From NCBI GenBank assembly GCA_963818925.1, contig CAWFTN010000001.1, positions 2,604,001 to 2,668,000 of the forward strand: 64,000 bases of DNA, written 5' to 3'. A model generated the notes under the pieces. That model saw only the letters and a list, made by a program, of their open reading frames with translations, was not told where the DNA came from and searched no databases. How positions within the stretch are numbered: position 1 is the stretch's first letter; each line of letters starts with the position of its first letter. The position numbers and the translations under genes were made by a program. The stretch comes from JAMXLG01 sp963818925 (GTDB lineage: Bacteria; Vulcanimicrobiota; Vulcanimicrobiia; Vulcanimicrobiales; Vulcanimicrobiaceae). This document shows positions 34,385 to 42,201 of this stretch, in pieces.

Positions 34385-35541
34385 GAGCGGTAGCGCTGGT
34401 CGCAGCGGCGCTGTTCGCAATGAGCGCCGCTGCCGGCCGCGCTGCAACCACGCCGCAAGAGCAGATCCGGCACGCCGTCGACGACGCAGTACGACCGCTG
34501 ATGGCAAAAGACGGCATCGCCGGGATGGCCGTCGGCATCACCGTCAACGGTAGAACCTATGTGTTCGACTTCGGCATCGCATCGAAGCAGCCGCAGCGGC
34601 CGGTGACGGATCAGACCTTGTTCGAAGTCGGATCGATCAGTAAAACGTTCACTGCAACGCTCGCATCGTACGCGCAGTTGAACGGCAATCTCTCGCTTTC
34701 GGATCCGGTGCGCAACTATTTGCCGGAATTGCGCGGCACCGCGTTCGGAAGCGTTCCGCTTCTCGACTTGGGAACGCACACCGCGGGCGGTCTTCCGCTG
34801 CAAGTTCCCAATGCGGTCCAAAACGACGGCGACCTCATGCAGTATTTCAAAACCTGGCGGCCCGCGTCGCCACCCGGTACTTCTCGCACGTATACGAATG
34901 TCGGCATCGGCACGCTCGGACTGATTACGGCAAAGAGCATGCATGCGGATTTTGCGACGCTGATGCAGACGCGTCTCTTCTCGGGACTCGGCTTGCATCA
35001 TACGTATATAGATGTGCCGCCTTCAAAGATGACCGATTATGCAGAGGGCTATAGGAAGGACGGCGCGCCCGTACGGATGACGCCGGGCGAACTCTGGCAA
35101 GAAGCGTACGGTGAACGCTCGACGGCCGCCGACATGATCCGTTTCGTCGAGGCGAATATGAACCTCATCCCGATCGATGCAAAGCTGCAACGCGCGATCA
35201 CCGAAACGCACACCGCCTATTACACGGCGGGGGCACTCACACAGGATTTAATTTGGGAGCAATACCGGTATCCCGTCGCATTGAACAGGCTGCAAGACGG
35301 CAATTCGCCTGCAATGCTCTTTGATGCGACGCCGGCGCAGAAGCTTTCGCCTCCAGAACAACCGGACGCGAACGTCTGGATCAATAAAACGGGTTCCACC
35401 AACGGCTTCGGCGCCTACGTCGCGTTCATTCCGGCAAAACGGATCGGCATCGTCATCCTCGCCAACAAAAGTTATCCCATTGCCGACCGCGTCTCGACCG
35501 CGTTTAAGATCCTAACCGTCCTGTCGCGTTACTTCGTGTAG
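34381..35541 (+). CDS. Class C beta-lactamase family protein (AmpC-like)
   Basis: A 386-aa secreted serine enzyme with a signal peptide ending near AAGRAAT. All three class C motifs are present: Ser85-I-S-Lys88 in GSISKTF, Tyr171-T-N in TYTNVGIG and Lys336-T-G in INKTGSTNGFG. The length and the 'GSTNGFG' stretch are those of true AmpC enzymes rather than generic serine esterases. The start is TTG, overlapping the rocD stop. No ampR-type regulator is adjacent. Its activity against beta-lactams is likely but untested here. Confidence 0.85.
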   Translation: MRAVALVAAALFAMSAAAGRAATTPQEQIRHAVDDAVRPLMAKDGIAGMAVGITVNGRTYVFDFGIASKQPQRPVTDQTLFEVGSISKTFTATLASYAQLNGNLSLSDPVRNYLPELRGTAFGSVPLLDLGTHTAGGLPLQVPNAVQNDGDLMQYFKTWRPASPPGTSRTYTNVGIGTLGLITAKSMHADFATLMQTRLFSGLGLHHTYIDVPPSKMTDYAEGYRKDGAPVRMTPGELWQEAYGERSTAADMIRFVEANMNLIPIDAKLQRAITETHTAYYTAGALTQDLIWEQYRYPVALNRLQDGNSPAMLFDATPAQKLSPPEQPDANVWINKTGSTNGFGAYVAFIPAKRIGIVILANKSYPIADRVSTAFKILTVLSRYFV

Positions 35542-37391
35542 GGTTTCACGATGTTGGAGAGGCGATCCGGCGTGTTTGGGATGCGTTCCAGGTGTGGATA
35601 GCGGGGACCGTCGTGGTAGTCGATCGTGATCGTGCGGTAGTCGTCGGTGTGCGTCACGATCAACGTGACTGGTTTGCTCGTGCCCTTCGCCTCTTGGATG
35701 GCGTTATACAAGCCGTCATCCGAGTATTCGCGGCCATTCACGGCGACGATCTTCGTATTGATCCCGAGGCCGGCTTTCCACGCCGGCGATCCGTACCGCA
35801 CGTCCCCGACGTTTCCTTTGTTCAGGTTGACGCCGATGGAGTACCAGAAGTTCGATTTCTCAACGAAGTGCTGCGGCTTGTCGTTGTACACGAGCTTCCA
35901 GCCCTCGGCGGTGAAACCGTCGGGCGGATGAATCGCGATGTCATCGACCCACGTGTTGAAGAATCCGGCCCAATCGTAGGGAACGACCTGGTTCAAGCCG
36001 GCGATGACGTCAGCGCGATCGTAGGTCTTGACGATCGGTCCTGTATTCTCTTGACCGAAGAACGCGCGCGCGAACGTGTCGAGTGATTTCTTGTTGTTCG
36101 TCTTCTCGCGAATGATGCTATCGACTTTCAACCACATCAGCTCGCCTTCAGAATAGAAATCGACGCTGCGCCGTTCCGCGTTGTAGCCGCGCGGATAGGT
36201 GTAGAGCACCGGACCAGCAACCGCGGTGTCGAGCAACGGGCGCCATTGACGTCCCGGTTCGCTGTCATAATACGCATACGTCGCGGCAACGTGATCGGGA
36301 TACGTTTTAGCGTCGCGCAGCCCGTCGCGCCACGACATGACGTTACCGTAGTATTGCGTCATGCCCTCGTACACCCACAGCAGCGAGTCGTCGTACGGCA
36401 ACTGAAGATTCGGCTGATACAAGCCTTCCGGCATGCGATACTTACCGTCCCACGAGTGATTGAATTCGTGCGAGAGCAGACCGGCTTCGCGATCGAGCGT
36501 TTTCGGATTCGAGAAGAGATCGCCCGGCGTTCCGTCGTCGCTAGACTCGTGGTGCTCGATCCCTTCGCCCGGAATGACGTCGGACACGGTCAGCAAGAAA
36601 TTATAATTGCGCCAGTGACGCGCGCCGTACATCGCGAGCATTTCGCGCACGAGTTTGCTGTAGTGCGCGATCACTTCAGGCTTCGCGTCGAGTTCTTCCG
36701 GTGTATCGGCAACGACATTGAGATACGCGGCGGAATCGCCGTCATGCCACAGCGCCCACCGTTTGTAATTCAATCCGATATCCATCGGGGAGTCGACGAG
36801 ATGCTCCAGCGAGACCGTTGCGAACGATGTCGTGTTGCCGTTCGTCTTCGCTCCGGGAAGCGCCGTTGCGACATGCCAGCCGGCCGGGAGCGTGACCGAC
36901 GGATTGAAAAACGTATCTTGAATCGTGCCGGTCGAGGGATAGAGCAATGTTTGATCCCACAAAATTGCGGCCATATTCGCGCTGCCCAAGCGGTTCGTGG
37001 AGTACGATCCGAACGTCGAACCAAGGTACGTCATGTCGATGTCGAGCGCAGAGACGCCCTGCGGTACGTCGACGTCAAACGCAAACATGTCTTTCGGTTC
37101 GCGCCGCCATTGCAGCGTTTGGCCGTTGGCCTTAACGACGAGTCCGGCGAAGTTCGCGATCGGACCGGCCACCATGTGTTCGCCCGGAATCCACTCCGGA
37201 TAGTAGAGCGTCAACTTTCCGGAGGAAACCGGAAGGCGTTCGTGCGCGAAGAGAACGTTCTGCGTTGCGACGCTCGAAGCGTCGATAGTCAATTCGATCG
37301 GGCTCGTTGCAGCCGCCGCGTGGGAAGGCGCAGCAAGAACCGCGGCCGCAATGACCGCCGTAGCAGCGACAATGGATTTCAGGTGCAGCAT
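35529..37391 (-). CDS. M61-family glycyl aminopeptidase with PDZ domain, secreted
   Basis: A 620-aa protein with a signal peptide (IVAATAVIAAAVLAAPSHA). The zinc motif is SHEFNHSWDGKYR near residue 305, the M61 form of HExxH, with a downstream acidic WVYEGMTQYYGNVM supplying the third ligand. A C-terminal PDZ domain contains VGDVRYGSPAWKAGLGINTKI. Members cleave N-terminal glycine and other small residues. The ATG at 37391 is two residues inside a GTG-initiated frame. It overlaps the beta-lactamase end by 13 bases on the other strand and follows a GNAT gene. Confidence 0.9.
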   Translation of the reverse strand: MLHLKSIVAATAVIAAAVLAAPSHAAAATSPIELTIDASSVATQNVLFAHERLPVSSGKLTLYYPEWIPGEHMVAGPIANFAGLVVKANGQTLQWRREPKDMFAFDVDVPQGVSALDIDMTYLGSTFGSYSTNRLGSANMAAILWDQTLLYPSTGTIQDTFFNPSVTLPAGWHVATALPGAKTNGNTTSFATVSLEHLVDSPMDIGLNYKRWALWHDGDSAAYLNVVADTPEELDAKPEVIAHYSKLVREMLAMYGARHWRNYNFLLTVSDVIPGEGIEHHESSDDGTPGDLFSNPKTLDREAGLLSHEFNHSWDGKYRMPEGLYQPNLQLPYDDSLLWVYEGMTQYYGNVMSWRDGLRDAKTYPDHVAATYAYYDSEPGRQWRPLLDTAVAGPVLYTYPRGYNAERRSVDFYSEGELMWLKVDSIIREKTNNKKSLDTFARAFFGQENTGPIVKTYDRADVIAGLNQVVPYDWAGFFNTWVDDIAIHPPDGFTAEGWKLVYNDKPQHFVEKSNFWYSIGVNLNKGNVGDVRYGSPAWKAGLGINTKIVAVNGREYSDDGLYNAIQEAKGTSKPVTLIVTHTDDYRTITIDYHDGPRYPHLERIPNTPDRLSNIVKPYTK

Positions 37392-37408
37392 GTGCACCCG
37401 TTACTAGA

Positions 37409-37870
37409 TCACAGCGACAACACCATCTCGTCACCGGCGACGAACCCGAACCGCTCGTAGAGCGGCCGCCCCTGCGCGGAGGCGCGCAACCGGATCGCGC
37501 GGCAGCCGCGCGTGCGGCAGATGTCGATTAACCGTCCGACGATGGCCCGCGCAACGCCGCGGCGCCGGTAGGCCGGGAACGTGTAGACGCCCGCGAGCGT
37601 CGCCGTAAGGCCGGTTAACGCGATCGACGATCGTCCGCCGCGAAAGAATGCCGCTCCGGTGGCTACGATGGCGCCGCCCTCCTCGGCGACGACCCACACT
37701 TGACCGCCGTTCGCGATTCCGGCGCGGAAATCGGCGGTTATATAGGAACGCCACCGGGGACCGACGCGTGCAGCAAGCAAGCCGTCTTCTTCGAGCATCG
37801 CGTACCAGGCGCCGGCCAATGTCTCGACGTCGTCGGGGGTCGCGAAGCGCAACGCCGGTGCTGTCATCAT
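37409..37870 (-). CDS. GNAT N-acetyltransferase
   Basis: A 153-aa acetyltransferase. The acetyl-CoA binding segment is VYTFPAYRRRGVARAIVGRLIDICRTRGC and the C-terminus is LYERFGFVAGDEMVL. The frame is open to 37933, but homology starts at MTAPALRFATPDDVETL, so I start at the ATG at 37870. It lies about 18 bases upstream of the M61 peptidase on the same strand and is divergent from infC. Substrate unknown. Confidence 0.85.
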   Translation of the reverse strand: MMTAPALRFATPDDVETLAGAWYAMLEEDGLLAARVGPRWRSYITADFRAGIANGGQVWVVAEEGGAIVATGAAFFRGGRSSIALTGLTATLAGVYTFPAYRRRGVARAIVGRLIDICRTRGCRAIRLRASAQGRPLYERFGFVAGDEMVLSL

Positions 37871-37897
37871 GGCGGGATGAATGTACGGCGTCACGCG

Positions 37898-37927
37898 TTG
37901 ACACCCTGGAGGCTGCCGTGCTATTCT
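37898..37927 (+). promoter_or_regulatory. infC operon promoter
   Basis: TTGACA at 37898-37903 and TATTCT at 37922-37927 with an 18-base spacer. Transcription from about 37934 would give a leader of roughly 150 bases before infC. The -35 and -10 lie just past the GNAT start on the other strand. Confidence 0.6.
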
Positions 37928-37947
37928 GCGCAAGCCGAAGAAGCGGT

Positions 37948-38070
37948 GGTCCCGAGCAATGTCGAAGGACCGGCGCTCACCGGATGCCTACGGGCGATCC
38001 GGTCACTGCATGAGGGGCCGACGGTAGGTTTCCGCTTGTGGGGTTGCTTCGGCAACGCCATTTTTTATTT
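37948..38070 (+). promoter_or_regulatory. Structured infC leader with intrinsic terminator/attenuator
   Basis: The leader has GGTCC...GGACC (37948-37971), then a strong stem ACCGGAT-GCC-TACG-GGC-G-ATCCGGT (37979-38003) with a UACG tetraloop and a single bulge. At 38039-38060 an 8- to 9-bp hairpin with a TTCG loop and one G.G mismatch is followed by six T residues. The terminator ends 8 bases before the AGGAG of infC. This resembles L20/IF3 leader attenuation in other bacteria. The 37948-37971 stretch also resembles a second dispersed repeat type. Confidence 0.6.
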
Positions 38071-38087
38071 GTGTAGGAGTTCACGCC

Positions 38088-38753
38088 ATAGCTCGACCGC
38101 TCAGAGTAAACGAGCAGATCCGCATTCGCACGGTTCGTGTGATTGATGAAAACGGAGCACAGCTCGGAATCATGCCGACCGAGGACGCACTTTCGCGTGC
38201 CCGGGGCGCCGGTCTGGATCTCATCGAGATCTCGCCAAGCGCTCAGCCGCCGGTTGTTAAAATCGGTGACTACGGCCGGCTCAAGTACGAGCAGTCAAAA
38301 AAAGATAAGGACGCCCGTAAGAAGCAGCGCAACTTCGAACTACGCGAAGTGAAGCTGCGTCCGAAAATCGAGACGCACGACTACGAGACCAAAGCTCGTA
38401 TGGCCGAGCGGCTTTTGTTGGACGGTAGCAAGATCAAAGTTACGATCATGTTCCGCGGACGTGAGATCACCTACACATCGTTCGGTAAGCGATTATTGGA
38501 TCGCATGGCCGAAGATATGGCGCCGATAGCAACGGTCGAGCGCGAAGCGCGTCTCGAAGGAAAAAATATGTTCATGATCTTGGCACCGCGTACGACGCCG
38601 ACGGGTCCGCCCAAGTTCTCTTCGCAGAAGGAACATGCGAAGGATCATAAGGACGACGGGCACGCGGAGCACGACGAGCACGACGAGCACGACGAGCATG
38701 ACGAAGATCACGAACGCGAAGAAGAAGAAATTAAGGAGCCAACCAGTGCCTAA
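38088..38753 (+). CDS. infC: Translation initiation factor IF-3 with AUA start and EHD-repeat tail
   Basis: IF3 proofreads start codons and keeps the 30S subunit free. The N-domain RPLRVNEQIRIRTVRVIDENG is conserved, yet in its frame no ATG, GTG or TTG lies between the stop at 38025 and a GTG at 38136, which would cut that segment away. ATA at 38088 is 8 bases after AGGAG and fits the family start. IF3 genes of other bacteria use AUU, AUC or AUA to self-regulate. The protein is 221 aa. Residues from about 183 are an acidic His-rich tail with four tandem EHD triplets, absent from standard IF3. It overlaps rpmI by 8 bases. Confidence 0.9.
   Translation: MARPLRVNEQIRIRTVRVIDENGAQLGIMPTEDALSRARGAGLDLIEISPSAQPPVVKIGDYGRLKYEQSKKDKDARKKQRNFELREVKLRPKIETHDYETKARMAERLLLDGSKIKVTIMFRGREITYTSFGKRLLDRMAEDMAPIATVEREARLEGKNMFMILAPRTTPTGPPKFSSQKEHAKDHKDDGHAEHDEHDEHDEHDEDHEREEEEIKEPTSA
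38667..38702 (+). repeat. Four tandem 9-base units in infC (EHD repeats)
   Basis: GAGCACGAC is repeated at 38667, 38676 and 38685, with GAGCATGAC at 38694. It encodes EHDEHDEHDEHD in the C-terminal tail of IF3. The unit keeps frame, so copy number could vary between strains without damaging the gene. Confidence 0.9.
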
Positions 38754-38952
38754 GATTCGTACCCACCGCGGTACCGCAAAGCGCGTCAAAGTGACGGCGA
38801 CCGGCAAGGTCATGCATCGCCACCAGTTCGACGGTTGCGGCCACATTCTCAGCAAGAAATCCAAGAAGCGTAAACGCAACTTCCGTAAGGATCAGCCGAC
38901 GTTCAAGGGCGACTTGAAGCGCTTAGCGCCGACGATTCCGTACCTGGTATAG
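38746..38952 (+). CDS. rpmI: Ribosomal protein bL35
   Basis: A 68-aa basic protein of the 50S subunit. It starts with GTG at 38746 (VPKIRTHRGTAKRVKVTATG), overlapping the infC stop by 8 bases, with AAGGAG 7 bases upstream. KKSKKRKRNFRKDQ and the ending LKRLAPTIPYLV are typical. The in-frame open region to 38635 is antisense-like overlap of infC and not part of it. It belongs to the conserved infC-rpmI-rplT operon. Confidence 0.97.
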   Translation: MPKIRTHRGTAKRVKVTATGKVMHRHQFDGCGHILSKKSKKRKRNFRKDQPTFKGDLKRLAPTIPYLV

Positions 38953-38967
38953 GGGGGAGCGAACTAA

Positions 38968-39327
38968 ATGGCACGTATCAAGCGCGGCTCTCACGGAATC
39001 AAGCACCGCCGGAAGGTCATGAAGCTCGTCAAGGGCTTCCGCGCAGCTCGCCGCCGCAATTACCGCGTCGCGAACGAAGCGCTGCTCAAGTCGCTCGCCT
39101 ACGCGTTCCGCGATCGTCGCGTGCGCAAGCGCGACTTCCGTTCGCTCTGGATCAGCCGCATCAACGCGGCCGTTCGCCGTGAAGGCTTGACGTACTCGGT
39201 GTTCATGAGCGGCCTGAAGAAGTCCGGCGTGACGCTCAATCGCAAAGCGCTGAGCGAACTCGCGATCAGCGACGCGGGGGCGTTCAACTCGCTCGTGAAA
39301 ATGGCGAAAGGCGCCGTCGGAAAGTAA
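38968..39327 (+). CDS. rplT: Ribosomal protein bL20
   Basis: A 119-aa 50S assembly protein (ARIKRGSHGIKHRRKVMKLVKGFRAARRRNYRVANEALLKSLAYAFRDRR). A GGGGGGAG ribosome binding site lies 8 bases before the ATG. bL20 represses the infC operon in several bacteria by binding the leader RNA, which suits the structured leader here. A strong terminator follows. Confidence 0.98.
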   Translation: MARIKRGSHGIKHRRKVMKLVKGFRAARRRNYRVANEALLKSLAYAFRDRRVRKRDFRSLWISRINAAVRREGLTYSVFMSGLKKSGVTLNRKALSELAISDAGAFNSLVKMAKGAVGK

Positions 39328-39347
39328 GCCGACCGAATCATCGAAGC

Positions 39348-39384
39348 AAGAGGCTCGGACATCGTCCGAGCCTCTTTTGCTTTT
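39348..39384 (+). terminator. Terminator of the infC-rpmI-rplT operon
   Basis: AGAGGCTCGGAC and GTCCGAGCCTCT form a perfect 12-bp stem with a 3-base loop (39349-39375), extended by an A-T pair. It is followed by TTTTGCTTTT. It is strong enough to work in either direction. Confidence 0.95.
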
Positions 39385-39538
39385 GAGACTTCGCTCTGAG
39401 CGACCTCAACACAAAACCGCCGAGTATCTTTATGAGAGCACGAAACGCCGGCTTGCGGAAGAATGACGCAAGCGCGGATCGATCGACAGAAAAACCGGCG
39501 AATAACGAAGTCTCGGAAAGATAACCGCGGCGAAGGCG

Positions 39539-40132
39539 TTACAGCGGATGCCGTACCGCTGCAGTGAGCGCGAGCATTACGCAGAGCCAGCCGCAGCCAA
39601 AGAGCCAGCCGCCCAGCACGTCCGTTACGTAGTGCGCCGATAGGGCGAGCCGCGACCACATGATGCCGACACCCCACAAGCCGAGAAACACGACGAGAAA
39701 CACGCGCAATGGAAACGCTAACGGCAGATGCGCGCAGACGATGGCCCACGCGCCGTAGAACGTGACGGCGGTTGAAGAATGCCCGCTCGGATACGAGAAC
39801 CCGAATTCTGCGCGCACGAGCCAATCGCGCGGACGCGCGCGACGGAACGCGCGTTTGACCGTTTCAATCACGACTTGCGAGACGATCTGCGATGCACTGA
39901 CGGCAAGCGGTATCCACAACGGCCATCGCATCAAGGCAAAGATCACGAACGCTGCAGCACCGAGAGTCGTGAGCCAGCGCCAACGGCCGGATTCCGTGAA
40001 CACCAACGCCAGCCGCGTTGCGACGCCGCGAAAGCCTGCGCCGCGAATATCGTACACGCTGTGCGGTACCTTCATCACCAGTACGCCGAGTAGCGCAAAT
40101 GCGGCGAAACAGTCAAACGCGACCAGAAGCAT
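39539..40132 (-). CDS. PAP2-family phosphatase (membrane)
   Basis: A 197-aa membrane phosphatase with five to six transmembrane helices. The three PAP2 motifs are present: KRAFRRARPRD, SYPSGHSSTAV and SRLALSAHYVTDVLGG. Likely substrates are lipid phosphates such as undecaprenyl diphosphate or phosphatidic acid. The start is uncertain: ATG at 40132 overlaps the lipid kinase end by 20 bases, while ATGs at 40204 and 40216 overlap by about 90 to 100. It follows the diacylglycerol kinase-like gene on the same strand, which suggests lipid phosphate turnover. Confidence 0.85.
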   Translation of the reverse strand: MLLVAFDCFAAFALLGVLVMKVPHSVYDIRGAGFRGVATRLALVFTESGRWRWLTTLGAAAFVIFALMRWPLWIPLAVSASQIVSQVVIETVKRAFRRARPRDWLVRAEFGFSYPSGHSSTAVTFYGAWAIVCAHLPLAFPLRVFLVVFLGLWGVGIMWSRLALSAHYVTDVLGGWLFGCGWLCVMLALTAAVRHPL

Positions 40133-40997
40133 CAGGGACGAATACCGCGAGTGCGTTGCGTTCCACCGAGAATTTTGCCGGTGTTTTGCATAACGCTGAT
40201 CCATCAACTGAAACAAGCGTTTTACGCGAGGTTTTGATCGTCAGTTTTTCCGCCCGGAAGTAGTGCGCTTGCGGAATCGCGGTTTGTGAATGGGTCAAAA
40301 AGGCCGCGTAGGTGCGCATGACGTCGACCGGATTCGTACCTTCCGTTGCGAAGAACGTAAGCATTCCATCCGTCAGTGTGGATTCGGGCGTAACGGGAGT
40401 GTGACCGAACATGCGTCCATTTACGATGATGATTTGCTGCGTGCAAATCTTCAGCCGGTTCTTCTTCCACTTCACCGACACGTCGAACGGGCGATGGCGC
40501 ACGAGGGGCTTCGCCGCAGAAAGCCCGTACGCGACCGGTCCGAAAACATGCTTCAGCCAGCGCGGCGTCTTCGCCGCGATGAGCGAGGCTAGGCCCACCG
40601 TCGCGAAGTTGGCAAAGCGCATGCCGTTGACGACCCCGACGTCGACGCGTTCGACGTTGCCGTTCGCAATTGCGTCGTACGCCTGATCGAGCGTCTTGAT
40701 GCCGAGACTCTCGGCGAAGCTATTGCCGGTACCCGCCGGAACGACGCCGAGAATCGTGTTGCTGTGCGCAACTTCGGCCGCACCGATCGTTTGCGTTCCA
40801 TCGCCGCCGATCAAGACGACGATCGGCGCTTTCGAGCGCACTGCTTGCCGGATACGCTTTCGCACCGCCTTGTGGCCGGCGACAAGATGTGACGCGTCGA
40901 CGGTTACACCATGCTCACGCAACGCAGCACCTGCTTGCTCGATAAGCTTGGCGCCGGCACGAGAGTGCGATTCAGCGATAATGACTACCCTTCGCAT
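40113..40997 (-). CDS. Diacylglycerol/lipid kinase family protein (YegS/BmrU)
   Basis: A 294-aa lipid kinase. The catalytic glycine-rich motif is VVLIGGDGTQTIGAAEV near residue 62 and the second is LGVVPAGTGNSFAESLG near 87. The C-terminal domain is the beta-sandwich of the family. Its transcript would start in the 42-base gap shared with the divergent DUF4142 gene. The PAP2 phosphatase follows, so the pair may interconvert a lipid and its phosphate. Confidence 0.9.
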   Translation of the reverse strand: MRRVVIIAESHSRAGAKLIEQAGAALREHGVTVDASHLVAGHKAVRKRIRQAVRSKAPIVVLIGGDGTQTIGAAEVAHSNTILGVVPAGTGNSFAESLGIKTLDQAYDAIANGNVERVDVGVVNGMRFANFATVGLASLIAAKTPRWLKHVFGPVAYGLSAAKPLVRHRPFDVSVKWKKNRLKICTQQIIIVNGRMFGHTPVTPESTLTDGMLTFFATEGTNPVDVMRTYAAFLTHSQTAIPQAHYFRAEKLTIKTSRKTLVSVDGSALCKTPAKFSVERNALAVFVPDASGRV

Positions 40998-41039
40998 ACT
41001 TCAAGCTATTCCCAGTGAAAAGTGGGAACATTGCTTTCT

Positions 41040-41543
41040 ATGAAATTCGCAACAGCTATGGTAGCGGCGGTTCTTATAGCGGGGCTCGGCGCCGGCAGCG
41101 CCGGCGTTGCCCGAGCGGCAAGCTCGGACGATCAAAGCTTCGTCAACACCGCGCAATCCGATCTCCTTGGCCAATACGCGCTCGCAGCGCTCGCGCGCAA
41201 CAAGGCATCGAACGCGACTGCGAAAGCGCTTGCCGCGCAAATCGCAACCAACGCAGACACGGCGAACACTTGGCTGAAAAAATATGCGGCTTCGCATAGC
41301 ATCTCGCTGAGCAACAAGCCGCCGGTTCGCGCCGACATGCAGTACGGGACGCTTCAATCAGCGAGCGGGTCGTCGTTCGACCAGCAGTTCGCGCAAGATG
41401 TGAACGTTGATACGCAGATGCAAATCAGCGACTTCCAAGATGCCGCGTCCGGGGCCTCAGATCCCGAGCTGAAGTCGTTTGCGAAACAGCAGGTAGCTCA
41501 GCTTCAGAAGTTCACGGCGGCAGCCTCGAAGCTCCAGCATTAA
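41040..41543 (+). CDS. Secreted DUF4142 protein
   Basis: A 167-aa secreted helical protein: signal peptide (MVAAVLIAGLGAGSAGVARAA) and then the ferritin-like DUF4142 fold (SFVNTAQSDLLGQYALAALA, SNATAKALAAQIATNADTANTWLKKYA, ADMQYGTLQSASGSSFDQQF). The ATG at 41040 is the family start; an in-frame ATG at 41022 adds six residues. Function unknown; related proteins are often described as outer-membrane or envelope. A terminator follows. Confidence 0.88.
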   Translation: MKFATAMVAAVLIAGLGAGSAGVARAASSDDQSFVNTAQSDLLGQYALAALARNKASNATAKALAAQIATNADTANTWLKKYAASHSISLSNKPPVRADMQYGTLQSASGSSFDQQFAQDVNVDTQMQISDFQDAASGASDPELKSFAKQQVAQLQKFTAAASKLQH

Positions 41544-41566
41544 CAACCGTCGCACCATTCATCCAG

Positions 41567-41592
41567 AACGCCCGCTTGGGCGTTCTTTTTTT
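41567..41592 (+). terminator. Terminator after the DUF4142 gene
   Basis: AACGCCC-GCTT-GGGCGTT forms a 7-bp stem followed by seven T residues. It sits directly before the open frame of the sigma factor. Confidence 0.93.
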
Positions 41593-41658
41593 ATGGCGGT
41601 GGCGCTACGGTGGGCGGTTCCAGGCCAAGCGCACATCGTGCGTCGAACGCACGCCCGC

Positions 41659-42201
41659 ATGCGGGCCGAGGCCTCGGACGAGGCGCTGGCGGAAGCTTTT
41701 TCCGCCAAAGAACGGTGGGCGTTCGACGAAGCGTACCGGCGGTTCGGCAATCTTCTTTATTCGACTGCGTATCACGTGTTGAACAATCGCGAAGACGCGC
41801 AAGATTGCGTGCACGACGCATTGGCGCGCGTGTGGCGTTCTCCCGATTCCTATAGCCGCGCCCGGGGGTCGGTGCGCAGCTTTCTCGTCGTCTGCGTCCG
41901 CAATGAGGCGATTACGCGCGTGCGCTCGAAGACGCGCCGCTTGCGATTGGCGGAACGGTTGGCGGCAGAACCACAAGAACACGACGAGCTGAACGTCGTC
42001 GACGTCGTCGAACACGACCTCCTGCGCGCAGCGATGCATCAGCTTCCTCCCGAACAACGGCGCCCGCTGGAAATGGCCTATTACGAACAGAAGACGCATA
42101 CCGAAATTGCCCGAGAACTCGATCAACCGCTGGGGACGATCAAGAGCCGGATCGCAATGGGATTGCGGAAACTAGGCGGCGCGCTCGGAGTGCACCGATG
42201 A
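41659..42201 (+). CDS. ECF RNA polymerase sigma factor
   Basis: A 180-aa extracytoplasmic-function sigma factor. Region 2 is FDEAYRRFGNLLYSTAYHVLNNREDAQDCVHDALARVWRSPDSY, and region 4 is LRAAMHQLPPEQRRPLEMAYYEQKTHTEIARELDQPLGTIKSRIAMGLRKL. The frame is open to 41593, immediately after the T-run of a terminator, so no promoter could precede that start; I prefer the ATG at 41659. Its end overlaps the anti-sigma factor by 4 bases. Confidence 0.92.
   Translation: MRAEASDEALAEAFSAKERWAFDEAYRRFGNLLYSTAYHVLNNREDAQDCVHDALARVWRSPDSYSRARGSVRSFLVVCVRNEAITRVRSKTRRLRLAERLAAEPQEHDELNVVDVVEHDLLRAAMHQLPPEQRRPLEMAYYEQKTHTEIARELDQPLGTIKSRIAMGLRKLGGALGVHR

Noticed and set aside
36246..37460. 404-aa plus-strand ORF inside the M61 peptidase
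   Set aside because: Antisense shadow; no homology.
38136..38753. IF3 starting at GTG 38136 or ATT 38139
   Set aside because: It removes the conserved RVNEQIR segment and has no ribosome binding site.
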